The notes under the pieces: model-generated
What the model was told of the DNA's origin: nothing
Database searches by the model: none
Seen by the model: the letters and a program-made list of their open reading frames with translations, nothing else
Shown here: positions 17,684-27,130 of the stretch, in pieces
How the letters are laid out: every line of letters begins with the position of its first letter
Numbering within the stretch: the stretch's first letter is position 1
Position numbers and translations under genes: made by a program
Origin: JANWKQ01 sp964624635
GTDB taxonomy: Bacteria; Bacteroidota; Bacteroidia; CAIKAF01
Assembly (NCBI GenBank): GCA_964624635.1
Contig: CAZUXM010000002.1
Span: forward strand, 1-64,000
Length of the DNA: 64,000 nucleotides
Direction: 5' to 3'

Positions 17684-18700
17684 TTAAACTTCTCCAACTT
17701 TCAAATTTTTTTCCCACTGCCAAGCGTGTAACATGGCATCTTCTAAAGTATATTGTGGCTTCCAGTTCAATTCATTGAAAGATTTAGTAGCATCCGCATA
17801 AATTTTTTCAATATCCCCGTCACGACGTGGTGCTATTTCATAATTAACTTTTACACCGGTAGCTTTTTCAAATGCTTTAACCAACTCTAGTACAGTATTG
17901 CCGGTACCTGTTCCGATGTTGTAATAACTCAGCGAGGTATTGGATGAAATTATTTTTTCTAATGCTTTTACATGTGCATTGGCTAAATCACATACATGGA
18001 TAAAATCACGTATACAAGTTCCGTCAGGGGTATTATAATCGTTGCCGAATATTTTTAAAACATCTCTTATGCCCGAAGCGGTTTGTGTAATATAAGGAAC
18101 CAGGTTATTAGGTATTCCTCTGGGAAGTTCACCTATCGTACCAGCAGGATGTGCTCCTACCGGATTAAAATATCGTAAGATAATCCCCCTGAAATCAGAA
18201 TTGACTTTAGCATAATCTGCAATGATTTGTTCACATACTTGTTTGGTGTATCCGTAAGGTGAAGTAGCATGTTGGATAGGAGAATCTTCAGTAACGGGTA
18301 GTTTCTCCGGCTGACCATATACCGTGCAAGAAGATGAAAATACCAATTGGTTTACTGAAAATTCTTTCATAATCTTTAATAAGACCAATGTGGCTCCGAT
18401 GTTGTTTTTATAATATTCTAAAGGTTTCTCAACTGATTCATTCACACTTTTTAGTGCAGCAAAATGAATCACTGCATCTATTTTATGTGATGAAAATAGG
18501 TTTCTTAATACATTTTCATCAGAAATATCGCCTTGTACAAATATTTGTTGTTTGCCTGTGATTTTATTCACCCTGTTATTGATGAATGATTCTGAATTAA
18601 TGAGGTTATCTACATTTACAACATCCATTCCACTTTTATACAGCTCTATAATGGTATGTGATCCGATGAACCCTGTGCCTCCTGTAACTAAAATATTCAT
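17684..18700 (-). CDS. galE: UDP-glucose 4-epimerase
   Basis: Interconverts UDP-glucose and UDP-galactose with bound NAD. The 338 residues form an extended short-chain dehydrogenase: the NAD loop VTGGTGFIGSHT (residues 5-16), the catalytic Ser-Ser in FSSSCTVYG (near 125), and Tyr-x-x-x-Lys in YGYTK (near 149). The substrate segment YFNPVGAHPAG follows, and CIRDFIHVCDLANAH is typical of GalE. The length matches E. coli GalE (338). It appears to be monocistronic. Confidence 0.94.
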   Translation of the reverse strand: MNILVTGGTGFIGSHTIIELYKSGMDVVNVDNLINSESFINNRVNKITGKQQIFVQGDISDENVLRNLFSSHKIDAVIHFAALKSVNESVEKPLEYYKNNIGATLVLLKIMKEFSVNQLVFSSSCTVYGQPEKLPVTEDSPIQHATSPYGYTKQVCEQIIADYAKVNSDFRGIILRYFNPVGAHPAGTIGELPRGIPNNLVPYITQTASGIRDVLKIFGNDYNTPDGTCIRDFIHVCDLANAHVKALEKIISSNTSLSYYNIGTGTGNTVLELVKAFEKATGVKVNYEIAPRRDGDIEKIYADATKSFNELNWKPQYTLEDAMLHAWQWEKNLKVGEV

Positions 18701-18748
18701 TAGTGTAAATGTAGTGATTATTATGTACTGCCGTAGTTAGTTAATTGA

Positions 18749-19996
18749 TCAGAACAATATTGTATTTTGATTATCGATTTGGCTTCCTCCCCATTCAATT
18801 ACAGTAAATCCTTTGCGTTGGAACGATTTAAGTTTTTGTTCAGGTATATTTACAGGAGAATCAATACTTTTAAAAATCATATAAACCCGTAATATACTTT
18901 CAGGTTTTGGTTGAATATTTAAAGGGATATCTTTGTTATATTCTTCATTAACAAATTTAACCAGGTTGTATTTGTTTTTAGCCATTTGAGGTAACCAATA
19001 AACGATAAAATCGTTGGATTCACTATCTGTTAATCCCATTTGAGATAATTTTTCTTCGAGAAATGAAGCCGACTCATTTCCTTTTACAACAAATCCTTCG
19101 TCAAACTTCCATTGTTTCAATGAAGTACCTTCCCAAAACAAATAGTTATGAGTTTTACCCGTTTTTTTATCAATCAGCTTGCCATCCGGATGAGCAGTAA
19201 CACTCCAACCATTACTGGAGTAATCAGGATAACTAATATCTAATGTCCCATTCATATTTTTGGTATCTAATTTTACAATCACATCTGTTTTTTTCTCAGG
19301 ATAGATATAGATAACAGGTTTTGCCATCTCCTCTCCATAATATGCTAAGTTCTTATCTGATGTTAGTGCTAAAAATTCAGCAATACATAGATCTTCCCAT
19401 TTTTCTCCTTTATATACTTCATTTATCTTAAGTCTGATCGATTTTGTTTTTATGGTTGTATCAAATTTTACCCATTGCCAGTTATCTACATCTTTTAATT
19501 CGAAATTGAGAGATGTTCCATCAGAGAATTCACAAACTCCTTTTTTTACCCTGTTGTTTAATTTATAGATATCTCCATATTTAGGATATTCAGGATTATG
19601 TGATCCTCCCCAAATCTCAAAACCCTCCATTGGAATTTCCTGGTCAAATTGAAGTTCTATCCAGGCTCCTTGTCCATCTCGGTTAGGATTGGGTGTCCAC
19701 CAGGTGAAAGGATCATGATCGATCATAAAATCGTCTCTATAATCTTCATTTTTTCCGGTAAGATATCCGCTTGAAGTAACTTTTGATGGCATTACTACAT
19801 ATAAATCATCTGGATATTTGGATTTATCCAGCTCTTCTCCCTGATAGTTTCGATCTATAGAATTTTCATTTACCGGGAGAGTGTTCTGGTTACTTGTAGA
19901 ATCTGTTTTAAGGTTGGAATCAACAGCCTTTTTTTGACCACAGGAAAACAATAATAATATAGTGATCAGTGCCGGAAAAAATATGAATCTGTTCAT
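18749..19996 (-). CDS. Lipoprotein with F5/8-type (NADase-type) glycan-binding domain
   Basis: 415 residues. The leader MNRFIFFPALITILLLFSC marks a lipoprotein (Cys 19). Residues about 70-215 form a discoidin-like domain of the kind called NADase-type glycan-binding (segments HDPFTWWTPNPNRDGQGAWIE, GFEIWGG, and KSIRLKINEVYKGEKWEDLCIAEF). Residues about 225-410 form a second conserved domain opening with KPVIYIYPEKKTDV, widespread in uncharacterised bacterial proteins. No catalytic residues are evident, so a surface or periplasmic carbohydrate-binding role is the safest call. It ends 22 bases before the next gene's start region and may be co-transcribed with the phosphodiesterase-like gene. 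Confidence 0.7.
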   Translation of the reverse strand: MNRFIFFPALITILLLFSCGQKKAVDSNLKTDSTSNQNTLPVNENSIDRNYQGEELDKSKYPDDLYVVMPSKVTSSGYLTGKNEDYRDDFMIDHDPFTWWTPNPNRDGQGAWIELQFDQEIPMEGFEIWGGSHNPEYPKYGDIYKLNNRVKKGVCEFSDGTSLNFELKDVDNWQWVKFDTTIKTKSIRLKINEVYKGEKWEDLCIAEFLALTSDKNLAYYGEEMAKPVIYIYPEKKTDVIVKLDTKNMNGTLDISYPDYSSNGWSVTAHPDGKLIDKKTGKTHNYLFWEGTSLKQWKFDEGFVVKGNESASFLEEKLSQMGLTDSESNDFIVYWLPQMAKNKYNLVKFVNEEYNKDIPLNIQPKPESILRVYMIFKSIDSPVNIPEQKLKSFQRKGFTVIEWGGSQIDNQNTILF

Positions 19997-20018
19997 GGTT
20001 GTAAAAATTGATTTGAAA

Positions 20019-20855
20019 TTAGTTTTTTTTCTGATATGCTTTATAAAAGTTGGAAAACCGTTTCAGTTTATCCACATTTACCCAATAGAGTCCTGATTTC
20101 ATTATTACTTCCCAGGCTTTTTCATTATTTGGTACTTCATAATATCGGGTAGTAATGTCTGCATCATGGTAAGCATTCATGTTTTTATTAACCATTTGGT
20201 AAAATTCGTATTCACTATTGAACTTTTTTTTGAATTTCATTAGTTGTTTATAGTTTGACGCTACCCGCCCCACGAATTTTACTTTACTCGAGTCAATTAA
20301 ATTCATTCCATAGGGAGATTGATTATTTAGTAAAAGAGGCCCATCTATTTTAGCATAGGTGATGGAATCATTCATTATGGCTTTCCAGGGTTTATTCCCT
20401 GTAATGTTAATCACCAGAGGAGCTTTATATATTACCGCCCCATTTTTATATTGAGTAATGTATTTGCCATATTTTACGAATACCTTTTTTAGATATTTAT
20501 AGGTAGAATCTGGATTTTTTTTAAAGTCAATCAATAAATGTAAAGGATGTTCGGCCGAATATTTAAAAATAGTATCCTTATTATCTATCATTTTTGCAAT
20601 AGGAGCAAAATATAGTTCATCCACCTCTTTTTTACCTGACAAAAACCAGGGCACATGAGCCACTTTTAATTCCTTTTTTTTATCAGTTAAACATATATCA
20701 ATTTCAATACTGCCAAAGCCTAATTCAATAGCTTCATATAAAGGTCGTTTTTGTAAATAATCATTATGTGAATGACCCTGTGGTAAATCAGGCTGAGCAT
20801 ACACAAATGAGTATAAAGCAAGGAAGGTTAAGAAAATTTTATTAATTTTATTCAA
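20019..20855 (-). CDS. Exported PI-PLC/glycerophosphodiester phosphodiesterase-like protein
   Basis: 278 residues with a signal peptide (cleavage near VYAQPD, residue 20). The mature N-terminus is GHSHNDYLQKRPLYEA, the hallmark of a TIM-barrel group related to glycerophosphodiester phosphodiesterases, followed by IEIDICLTD and the second His in KVAHVPWF. The metal-binding Glu-x-Asp and two His are therefore present. It probably hydrolyses a phosphodiester outside the cytoplasmic membrane; the substrate is unknown. It lies directly upstream of the glycan-binding lipoprotein on the same strand. Confidence 0.75.
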   Translation of the reverse strand: MNKINKIFLTFLALYSFVYAQPDLPQGHSHNDYLQKRPLYEAIELGFGSIEIDICLTDKKKELKVAHVPWFLSGKKEVDELYFAPIAKMIDNKDTIFKYSAEHPLHLLIDFKKNPDSTYKYLKKVFVKYGKYITQYKNGAVIYKAPLVINITGNKPWKAIMNDSITYAKIDGPLLLNNQSPYGMNLIDSSKVKFVGRVASNYKQLMKFKKKFNSEYEFYQMVNKNMNAYHDADITTRYYEVPNNEKAWEVIMKSGLYWVNVDKLKRFSNFYKAYQKKN

Positions 20856-20953
20856 CTGTAAATCAATTATTTAATAAATTTATGACAGGTTATTTGTCAG
20901 AGTGCTTGACAATATAATTAACTGCCCGTATTTTTGAGCTAAACTTAACTACA

Positions 20954-21772
20954 ATGATATACTTTTCTAAAAATATACAACTACTACGCAAACGTAAAAA
21001 GCGTTCACAGGAAGAAATGGCCGGAGTACTTGGTCTTAAAAGATCTACTTTAAGTTCTTATGAATTAGGTACGGTAGAACCCAGTTTAGAAACACTCACC
21101 CGTTTTTCTAGGTTTTTTAAAATTACCATGGATAAGCTGGTAACAATAGATTTAAGTGCTATATCAGAATTTTATCTGAGTGAATTAGAGAAAGGATTCG
21201 ATACAGATATTAATGGTAAAAAATTAAGGATTTTGGCTACTACAGTAGATAGTGAGAACAATGATAATGTTGAACTCGTTCCTATGAAGGCCAAGGCAGG
21301 GTATACGGCAGGTTATGCCGATCCTGAGTATATAAGAGTGTTACCTACCTTTCATTTGCCCTTCTTAAGTAAGAGTAAAAAATTCAGGTCATTTCAAATC
21401 AGTGGTGATTCGATGCCTCCCGTAGCTGACGGAAGTTATGTAACCGGAGAGTATGTACAAAACTGGGAAAGCGTAAAAAACGGACAGCCCTATATTATAG
21501 TTACCCGTGACGAAGGGGTGGTATTTAAAATTGTATACAATAAAATTGCAGAATCCGGAGTACTTACTTTATGTAGTACCAATCCGTTATACGAACCCTA
21601 TGATGTGCACATGAGTGAAATTCTGGAAGTATGGAAATTTGTGAACTACATGAGTGAAAACATGGAAGTAGAAAAAGACAATGATAAAGATGTAGGCAAA
21701 GCACTTCAAAATTTACAGAAAGAAATCCAACACATGCAACAAAAGATCGAAAATATCCAAAAACCGGAGTAA
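20954..21772 (+). CDS. XRE-type helix-turn-helix / S24 peptidase-like repressor
   Basis: 272 residues. An XRE HTH (about 5-60; LRKRKKRSQEEMAGVLGLKR) is joined to a LexA/CI-type S24 domain (about 105-225). The catalytic dyad appears complete: Ser153 in ISGDSMPP and Lys192 in GVVFKIVY. A candidate self-cleavage pair, Ala115-Gly116 in KAKAGYTAG, lies where LexA has Ala-Gly. The tail (about 240-268) is a short coiled coil. It may be a stress-induced, self-cleaving repressor like CI or HdiR. No phage genes surround it, so it is probably a chromosomal regulator; its targets are unknown. Confidence 0.82.
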   Translation: MIYFSKNIQLLRKRKKRSQEEMAGVLGLKRSTLSSYELGTVEPSLETLTRFSRFFKITMDKLVTIDLSAISEFYLSELEKGFDTDINGKKLRILATTVDSENNDNVELVPMKAKAGYTAGYADPEYIRVLPTFHLPFLSKSKKFRSFQISGDSMPPVADGSYVTGEYVQNWESVKNGQPYIIVTRDEGVVFKIVYNKIAESGVLTLCSTNPLYEPYDVHMSEILEVWKFVNYMSENMEVEKDNDKDVGKALQNLQKEIQHMQQKIENIQKPE

Positions 21773-21793
21773 GGTTTACTTGTCTGCATTATG

Positions 21794-22289
21794 AATAGAA
21801 CACTGATGACACTAATTATTACTGATAAAAACGGATATGGCTACATTGCATAATCAAGAACTGACTGGTAAAATCATTCAGGCTTTTTATAAGGTATATA
21901 ATGAATTAGGATATGGCTTTTTAGAAAAAGTATATTCTAATGCGTTGTATCTGGAATTAAATTCAATGGGTTTGCATTGTATTAAACAGGAACCAATAAA
22001 AGTGTACTATAATAATTATAATGTTGGGGAGTATTTTGCTGATATAGTTGTAAATGACCTGGTAATCTTAGAATTAAAAGCCGCAGAAGGAATAGCAGAG
22101 GAGCATGAAAATCAACTCATCAACTATTTGAAAGCAACATCTATAGAAACAGGTTTGTTGTTGAATTTTGGAAAAACGCCTCAATTTAAAAGAAAAATAT
22201 TTACCAACGATAGAAAGCAAATTCCGACACCCCCTGTTTTAAGGGCGATTAGTGCAAATCAATAGTATCCGTGTTATCTGTGTTCTATT
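21794..22289. mobile_element. Possible miniature element: GxxExxY gene within 19-bp inverted repeats
   Basis: The left end AATAGAACACTGATGACAC (21794-21812) is matched by the reverse complement of 22271-22289 (AATAGAACACAGATAACAC), 17 of 19 identical. The ends bracket only the GxxExxY gene, 25 bases before its start and 6 after its stop. No transposase is inside and I could not identify a clear target-site duplication. This may instead be an inverted regulatory pair. Confidence 0.4.
21837..22265 (+). CDS. GxxExxY protein
   Basis: A 142-residue member of the GxxExxY family (PF13366), named for the motif seen here as GFLEKVY (near residue 28). Further family marks are the acidic-basic core FADIVVNDLVILELKAAEGI (about 65-84) and LLLNFGKTPQFKRKI. 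The D...E-x-K arrangement resembles the active site of PD-(D/E)xK nucleases, but no function is established. Such genes are often multicopy in Bacteroidota. The gene is enclosed by 19-bp inverted repeats. Confidence 0.85.
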   Translation: MATLHNQELTGKIIQAFYKVYNELGYGFLEKVYSNALYLELNSMGLHCIKQEPIKVYYNNYNVGEYFADIVVNDLVILELKAAEGIAEEHENQLINYLKATSIETGLLLNFGKTPQFKRKIFTNDRKQIPTPPVLRAISANQ

Positions 22290-22387
22290 GGATAGCCCTG
22301 CATATTTCAGTTAGTATATACTACTTATTAACGAAACCCCGTTAATAGACTATAATCCACATGAACCATTCTACGGTGAAGGTGTAA

Positions 22388-22395
22388 TATATTTG
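22388..22395 (+). promoter_or_regulatory. -7 box (TATATTTG) of the EnvC-like gene
   Basis: Matches TAnnTTTG and ends four bases before the ATG at 22400, again implying a leaderless or near-leaderless mRNA. An 8-bp inverted repeat TATTAACG/CGTTAATA (22326-22347) lies about 45 bases upstream of it. Confidence 0.45.
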
Positions 22396-22399
22396 TACT

Positions 22400-23662
22400 A
22401 TGAGATCACCAAAACATATTATTCTTTTACTTGCTGGGTCCATATTTTTATTGACCCCAGTTTTTGGGCAGAATAAAACCCAGCTCCAAAACAAAAAGAA
22501 AAAATTACAAAAGGATATCAATTATACGCAATCGCTGATAAAAAAGAATCAAAAAAATCAGAAGACCTCAGTGAAGCAAATAGAAACAATTAACTCTAAT
22601 ATTGAAACGAGAACTGAATTGGTGAATAACTATACTGAGGAAGTGAATCTGTTAGCAAAGGAAATCAATTTGAATGAAAAGCAAGTGTCTAAACTTGAAA
22701 CCCAGTTAAAGGCACTTAAAAAAAGTTATTCAAAAATGGTGTACCAATCATGGAAAACCAGAAACAGTTTATCAACCTGGATGTTTATTTTCTCGGCGGA
22801 TAACTTTAATCAAGCAATCAGAAGATATAAATATTATAAACAAGTGAATGAACTAAGAGTAGTTCAATCAAAATCTATTAAGAAAAATAAAAATGAGTTA
22901 GGCAATAGGATTGGATCATTAAAAGTATCAAGACAAGAAAAAGAGGGGGTTATTAATGAGAAGAATAAAGAATTGGTGAATCTGGAAAACGAGAAAAAAT
23001 CAAAAAATGAAGTTCTTAAAAAATTAAAGAAAAATGAAAAAGATCTTTTAGCTAAAGTAAAAAAGCAGGAAAAAGAAAGAGATGCTTTATCAACCAAGAT
23101 TAATTCAATTGTAGAAACCATTAAACCTAAAAAAGAAAAAACTACTAATAATAAAACAACGAATAAGTCGAACAATACAAATAACTCAAAAACTAATACA
23201 AACAATAATAATTCTAAATCAGAAATCACCAATACTCAAGGAAATTCAAATTCAGCCGGATTTGAATCGAACAAAGGAAAGTTAAGTTGGCCGGTAACTA
23301 AAGGTGTGATCACAGGAAAGTATGGAGTTCACCAACATCCGGTATTAGATAAAGTAGAAATAAAAAATGATGGTATTGATATATCAACTGAAAAAGGAGC
23401 TGCTGTTAGGGCTGTATATAAAGGAACGGTGTCAGGTGTATTTAAAGTAGATGGTTTTGAAAATGTAGTAATCGTTCGACATGGAGATTATTTAACGGTT
23501 TATTCACATTTGTCCCAAACTACTGTTTCAAAAGGAACAGAAGTTTCTGCCGAACAAAAAATAGGAACTGCTGCAACTAATGATGAAGGTGAAACATATA
23601 TTAACTTTCAGGTGAGATATGGTTCAGTTGTTCAAAATCCAAGCAGCTGGTTAACGAAATAA
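22400..23662 (+). CDS. EnvC-like murein hydrolase activator (degenerate LytM/M23 domain)
   Basis: 420 residues: signal peptide (to about FGQNK, residue 25), long coiled coil (about 25-235), a Lys/Asn/Thr-rich linker (about 240-285) and a C-terminal LytM domain (about 293-420). The catalytic zinc site of M23 peptidases is degraded: the HxxxD-type segment reads NDGIDI (His replaced by Asn) and the final His of the HxH motif region reads YINFQVR (expected His-Phe-x-Val-Arg), while YSHL is kept. This pattern matches EnvC, which activates amidases without being a peptidase itself. It likely acts in cell separation with a periplasmic amidase and FtsEX, neither of which is in the window. Confidence 0.85.
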   Translation: MRSPKHIILLLAGSIFLLTPVFGQNKTQLQNKKKKLQKDINYTQSLIKKNQKNQKTSVKQIETINSNIETRTELVNNYTEEVNLLAKEINLNEKQVSKLETQLKALKKSYSKMVYQSWKTRNSLSTWMFIFSADNFNQAIRRYKYYKQVNELRVVQSKSIKKNKNELGNRIGSLKVSRQEKEGVINEKNKELVNLENEKKSKNEVLKKLKKNEKDLLAKVKKQEKERDALSTKINSIVETIKPKKEKTTNNKTTNKSNNTNNSKTNTNNNNSKSEITNTQGNSNSAGFESNKGKLSWPVTKGVITGKYGVHQHPVLDKVEIKNDGIDISTEKGAAVRAVYKGTVSGVFKVDGFENVVIVRHGDYLTVYSHLSQTTVSKGTEVSAEQKIGTAATNDEGETYINFQVRYGSVVQNPSSWLTK

Positions 23663-23736
23663 TAGTTAGCGATTCAACTTTAATAAGTGAAAGTATAGGT
23701 TTGATAAAATTCGTATGCATGTAATTTTATTAAATC

Positions 23737-23744
23737 TACCTTTG
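23737..23744 (+). promoter_or_regulatory. -7 box (TACCTTTG), upstream of 23777 and possibly the Ehr-like operon
   Basis: Exact TAnnTTTG match, 32 bases before the ATG at 23777. It is the best promoter candidate upstream of 24192 as well; closer to 24192 I see only a partial match (TTACCTTTT, near 24140). Confidence 0.5.
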
Positions 23745-23776
23745 TTTTGAAATATGATTATTTCTATTTCAAAGTC

Positions 23777-24127
23777 ATGAAAAAGCTAACCTCATTCTTC
23801 GTTTTAACCGGCATTATTCTAACTGTTTTTTTTGCTCAGGAAGCGAATGCTTATACAGGGGGAAATGGCGTTTTTATTCATGAACATCATGCAGAAAGTT
23901 CAGGTTGGAATTTTCATAAATCATTTATTTTTTCTGAAAAAAACACTGAATCAGAAGATTCAGAAAAAAGTATTGATGGATTAGAGCTCCTATATATACA
24001 TGAGTCTTCTGTAGAAAAAGAACATATTAAAAATTTATTAACTACTCGTTTAATTTCATCATCAAACCATCAACAAGATAATTATCATCTTCCCCTCTTT
24101 CTTGTTGTAAGATCCATTCGGATTTAA
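23777..24127 (+). CDS. Small exported His-rich protein, unknown
   Basis: From the ATG at 23777 (MKKLTSFFVLTGIILTVFFA) it is 116 residues with a signal peptide cleaved near ANAYTG. A TTG ten codons earlier is possible but would precede the leader with extra charged residues. The mature part contains IHEHHAESSGWNFHK, an acidic middle and a hydrophobic C-terminus (LPLFLVVRSIRI). It matches no family I know. It stands 64 bases before the first gene of the hydrogenase-related complex on the same strand, so it may be part of that transcript, but no functional link can be shown. Confidence 0.5.
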   Translation: MKKLTSFFVLTGIILTVFFAQEANAYTGGNGVFIHEHHAESSGWNFHKSFIFSEKNTESEDSEKSIDGLELLYIHESSVEKEHIKNLLTTRLISSSNHQQDNYHLPLFLVVRSIRI

Positions 24128-24191
24128 GAGTAGTCTATTACCTTTTCCTCTCTTAATTAGTTTTTAGTAATCATATGTAATTGAATATTAT

Positions 24192-26207
24192 ATGCAATAT
24201 GACATTATAATATTTCAAGCGGCTATTGTATTATCTCTACTGATATTCTTTGTGCCGATGAAATATAAATACTTCAGCCTGCTGATTCCAGTGCTGATGT
24301 TGATGACAGTAACCAGTTCATGGGCAATAAATGTAATTGTCCTTCATCAGGTGAAGAAGATCATACTCACTTTTGAAGTGCTCGGGCAAATCCCGGCATT
24401 CTGGAGCTCAGTACCCAAGTTTACCATCGATCAGATATCCGCGTTGTTTATTCTAATGATTAACCTCATTACATTAGGAAGTATCATATATGCATATGGA
24501 TATTTAAAAAATTATTTCACAACAAAAAGCAGTCTTGGAATTTCCATGCATTTGTTCTCGTACTTTTTATTATTCATTAGTTTGATACTATTAACGATGG
24601 TAAGGGATGGGTTTTTATTTCTTTTTGCATGGGAACTCATGTCGTTATCATCTTTTGTACTGATAGCCTTTAACGGTGAGAAACCTGAAGTAGTAAAAAT
24701 CGCCATCAATTATTTGATTCAAATGCACGTAGGATTTTTCTTTTTGCTGGCCGCTTTTCTTATTGCCAATAAAGAAACAGGTATCTGGGGTTTTGATGCA
24801 TTGCCTTATTATTTTGAATCACATAACAATGTCCCTTTATTTTTATTATTTCTTGTTGGGTTTGGAGTAAAGGCAGGTTTGATTCCTTTTCATTCCTGGG
24901 CTCCAAAAGCTGATCCCATTGCACCTCCACATGTATCAGGTTTAATGAGTGGAATTTTAGTGAAGATGGGAATATTTGGAATTTTAAGAGTATCCATGGA
25001 AGTACAAGCCAACTTTGCTGAAATAGCCAGTGTTCTTTTACCGGTTTCATTGATTACATTATTTTTTGCTATTTCAATGTCAGTATACCAAAGTGATTTG
25101 AGAAAATTGTTGGCTTATTCTTCAATTGAAAATGTAGGAGTGATATGTTTAGGAATTTCACTTTCATTTTTTGGTAAAGCGTACAATATTCCTGCATTAT
25201 GTGTACTTGGAATGTTAGGTGCGGTATTTCATGCCATCAGTCATTCATTGTACAAATCCATGTTATTTTTTCTTACAGGAAATATTGAAAGGGTTACAGG
25301 TACACGTAATCTTAATGAGCTTGGAGGGCTGGCTAAGAAGATGCCGTTTACTGCAGCATTTTTTCTGTTGGGCAGTTTATCACTTTGTGCATTACCTCCA
25401 TTCAATGGTTTTGTTTCTGAATTTTTGATGTATAAAGGGGTATTTAAAGCCATTGCCACCGGCGATTTTTTCATATCAGTCATTTCAATTATAGTGGTTG
25501 TGGTGATGGCAGTTTCAGGAGGGCTCTCCATTTTTGCTATGACAAAGGCATTCGGATTAGCATTTTTGGGTTCTAATAGAAAAGAATATCCTAACGAAAT
25601 AAAAGAGCCAGGTCCATCCATGTTATTCCCGGCATTTCTTAATTCAACATTTATGTTGTTGTTAGGATTAGCCCCTATGTTGATATTCCCCGAAATTTAT
25701 CAAACCATTTCTACTTTTCATTTCATTCCGAGGAATCAAGATTTTTACATAAGCCAGATCGAAATATTTCAAAAATTCGGGTTCATGAGTTTGATATTGG
25801 TTACCATTATGTTGGTCGTATTTGTAATTAGGTATATACAACAGAAGAGGGTGGAAATAAAATACGGGCCCACTTGGGGTTGCGGATACACCGGAGGTGA
25901 TGCTACCCATCAATATACTTCTACATCATACGGCTCTCCTTTAAAAAGATTAATAAGCCCAATGTTGAGCGAAACCAACACATATAAATCGCAAGAAGAA
26001 GAAGAAATATTCCCTTCACCCAGATCTTTTAAAACCGAAATAAAAGACAGAATAGAATATTTTACCATTTTAAAGCCGGTGAAGTTTTTACTTGAATTTG
26101 TACCCAAACTCGGTTTAGCCCAAACGGGAAGAATTCAACATTATTTAATGTACCCTCTGGCTTTTTTAATACTCATAGCAATACTAACCGCTTTTAAATT
26201 TATATAA
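24192..26207 (+). CDS. hyfB-like: Hydrogenase-4/complex I-like antiporter subunit (HyfB/NuoL type)
   Basis: 671 residues, about 14-16 membrane helices, the same length as E. coli HyfB (672). The proton-pathway residues are present: Glu148 in FAWELMSLSS (helix 5), Lys227 in GFGVKAGLIPFH (helix 7), Lys239 in WAPKADP and Lys258 in ILVKMGIFG (helix 8). A late segment, KYGPTWGCGYTGGD, is typical of the HyfB group rather than NuoL. It is the first gene of a six-gene complex and lies one base before the NuoH-like gene. It should form one ion-translocating channel of the membrane arm. Whether the ion is H+ or Na+ is not evident. Confidence 0.88.
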   Translation: MQYDIIIFQAAIVLSLLIFFVPMKYKYFSLLIPVLMLMTVTSSWAINVIVLHQVKKIILTFEVLGQIPAFWSSVPKFTIDQISALFILMINLITLGSIIYAYGYLKNYFTTKSSLGISMHLFSYFLLFISLILLTMVRDGFLFLFAWELMSLSSFVLIAFNGEKPEVVKIAINYLIQMHVGFFFLLAAFLIANKETGIWGFDALPYYFESHNNVPLFLLFLVGFGVKAGLIPFHSWAPKADPIAPPHVSGLMSGILVKMGIFGILRVSMEVQANFAEIASVLLPVSLITLFFAISMSVYQSDLRKLLAYSSIENVGVICLGISLSFFGKAYNIPALCVLGMLGAVFHAISHSLYKSMLFFLTGNIERVTGTRNLNELGGLAKKMPFTAAFFLLGSLSLCALPPFNGFVSEFLMYKGVFKAIATGDFFISVISIIVVVVMAVSGGLSIFAMTKAFGLAFLGSNRKEYPNEIKEPGPSMLFPAFLNSTFMLLLGLAPMLIFPEIYQTISTFHFIPRNQDFYISQIEIFQKFGFMSLILVTIMLVVFVIRYIQQKRVEIKYGPTWGCGYTGGDATHQYTSTSYGSPLKRLISPMLSETNTYKSQEEEEIFPSPRSFKTEIKDRIEYFTILKPVKFLLEFVPKLGLAQTGRIQHYLMYPLAFLILIAILTAFKFI

Positions 26208-26208
26208 G

Positions 26209-27130
26209 ATGATAGCATTCATATTGGTTTTTCTTTGCGCTTTACTTTATCCTGGGACCATCGATAGGGTGAAAGCTATTTTGTCAGGGAGAAAAGGACC
26301 TAAAATTTATCAATTTATATTTGATGCATGGCGACTTTTTAAAAAAGGAAATGTATACAGCAATAAGTCAAGCTTTGTATTTCAAATTTCTGCTACAGTA
26401 AATTTAGCGTGTCTGCTTACTGTATTATTTCTGATTCCCCTTCNNNNNNNNNNATGGAGACTTCGTTTTTATGATGTATCTCTTAGGATTAGGAAGATTT
26501 ATTTCGGTGGTAGCGGCTCTTGATGTGTCGAGTGGATTTGAAGGAATGGGTGCTAACAGAGAAGTATTATATGCTACATTATTAGAACCTGCTTTTTTTC
26601 TGTTAATGGGTACCATGTGTATTTTTACAGGATATGTCAACTTTAGCGACATATTTACTGCATTACATAACGATGAATATTTAGCATCGGTAGTTACCAT
26701 TATTGCCATTATAGTAATATTTCTTTTTTTACTGGTTGAAAATTCACGTATTCCAACAGATGATCCCAATACCCATTTAGAATTAACCATGGTACATGAA
26801 GTAATGGTATTGGATTTTAGCGGTTTTGATTTAGGATTAATCAAACTTATTTCTGCATTAAAATTTGCAGTGTTTGGAACTCTCATTTGTAATTTATTAA
26901 TTCCGTTTGGCCCAATCGCCGGATTAAATAATATTCCAATAGTAGATATGGTAATCAAGATTATATTGTTTTTGATTTTGCAATTTATTATCGCATTGGC
27001 TATAGGAGCCGTAGAATCATTTAAACCCAGAAATAAAATGGCAAGAAATCCTCAATATATATTAAGTATATCAGCGATCTCAGCTGTTTTGTTTTGTGTA
27101 ATCATTATTATAAAAAATAACCTGGTATGA
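26209..27130 (+). CDS. hyfC-like: Hydrogenase-4/complex I-like subunit (HyfC/NuoH type), interrupted by a sequence gap
   Basis: A NuoH/HyfC membrane subunit of roughly 310 residues that links the soluble arm to the antiporter arm. The N-terminal part (26209-26443) has LLYPGTIDRVKAILSGRKGPK, and the C-terminal part (26454-27130, in another frame) continues with GDFVFMMYLLGLGRF, DVSSGFEGMGANREV and ENSRIPTDDPNTHLELTMVHE. Only the ten-N run at 26444-26453, of arbitrary size, separates them, so the frame change is a gap artefact and not a mutation. The conserved acidic cytoplasmic loop (PTDDPNTHLELTMVHE) that approaches the redox module is intact. The stop overlaps the next start (ATGA). Confidence 0.88.
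26444..26453. other. Assembly gap (10 N) in the HyfC-like gene
   Basis: Ten N of presumably arbitrary length. The coding frame changes across it. Confidence 0.95.

Noticed and set aside
20954..22289. Prophage remnant suggested by the XRE/S24 repressor
   Set aside because: No integrase, structural, lysis or replication gene is nearby; neighbours are ordinary chromosomal genes.
22400..23662. Active M23 endopeptidase
   Set aside because: Key zinc ligands are replaced (NDGIDI and YINFQVR), so an activator role like EnvC is the better call.
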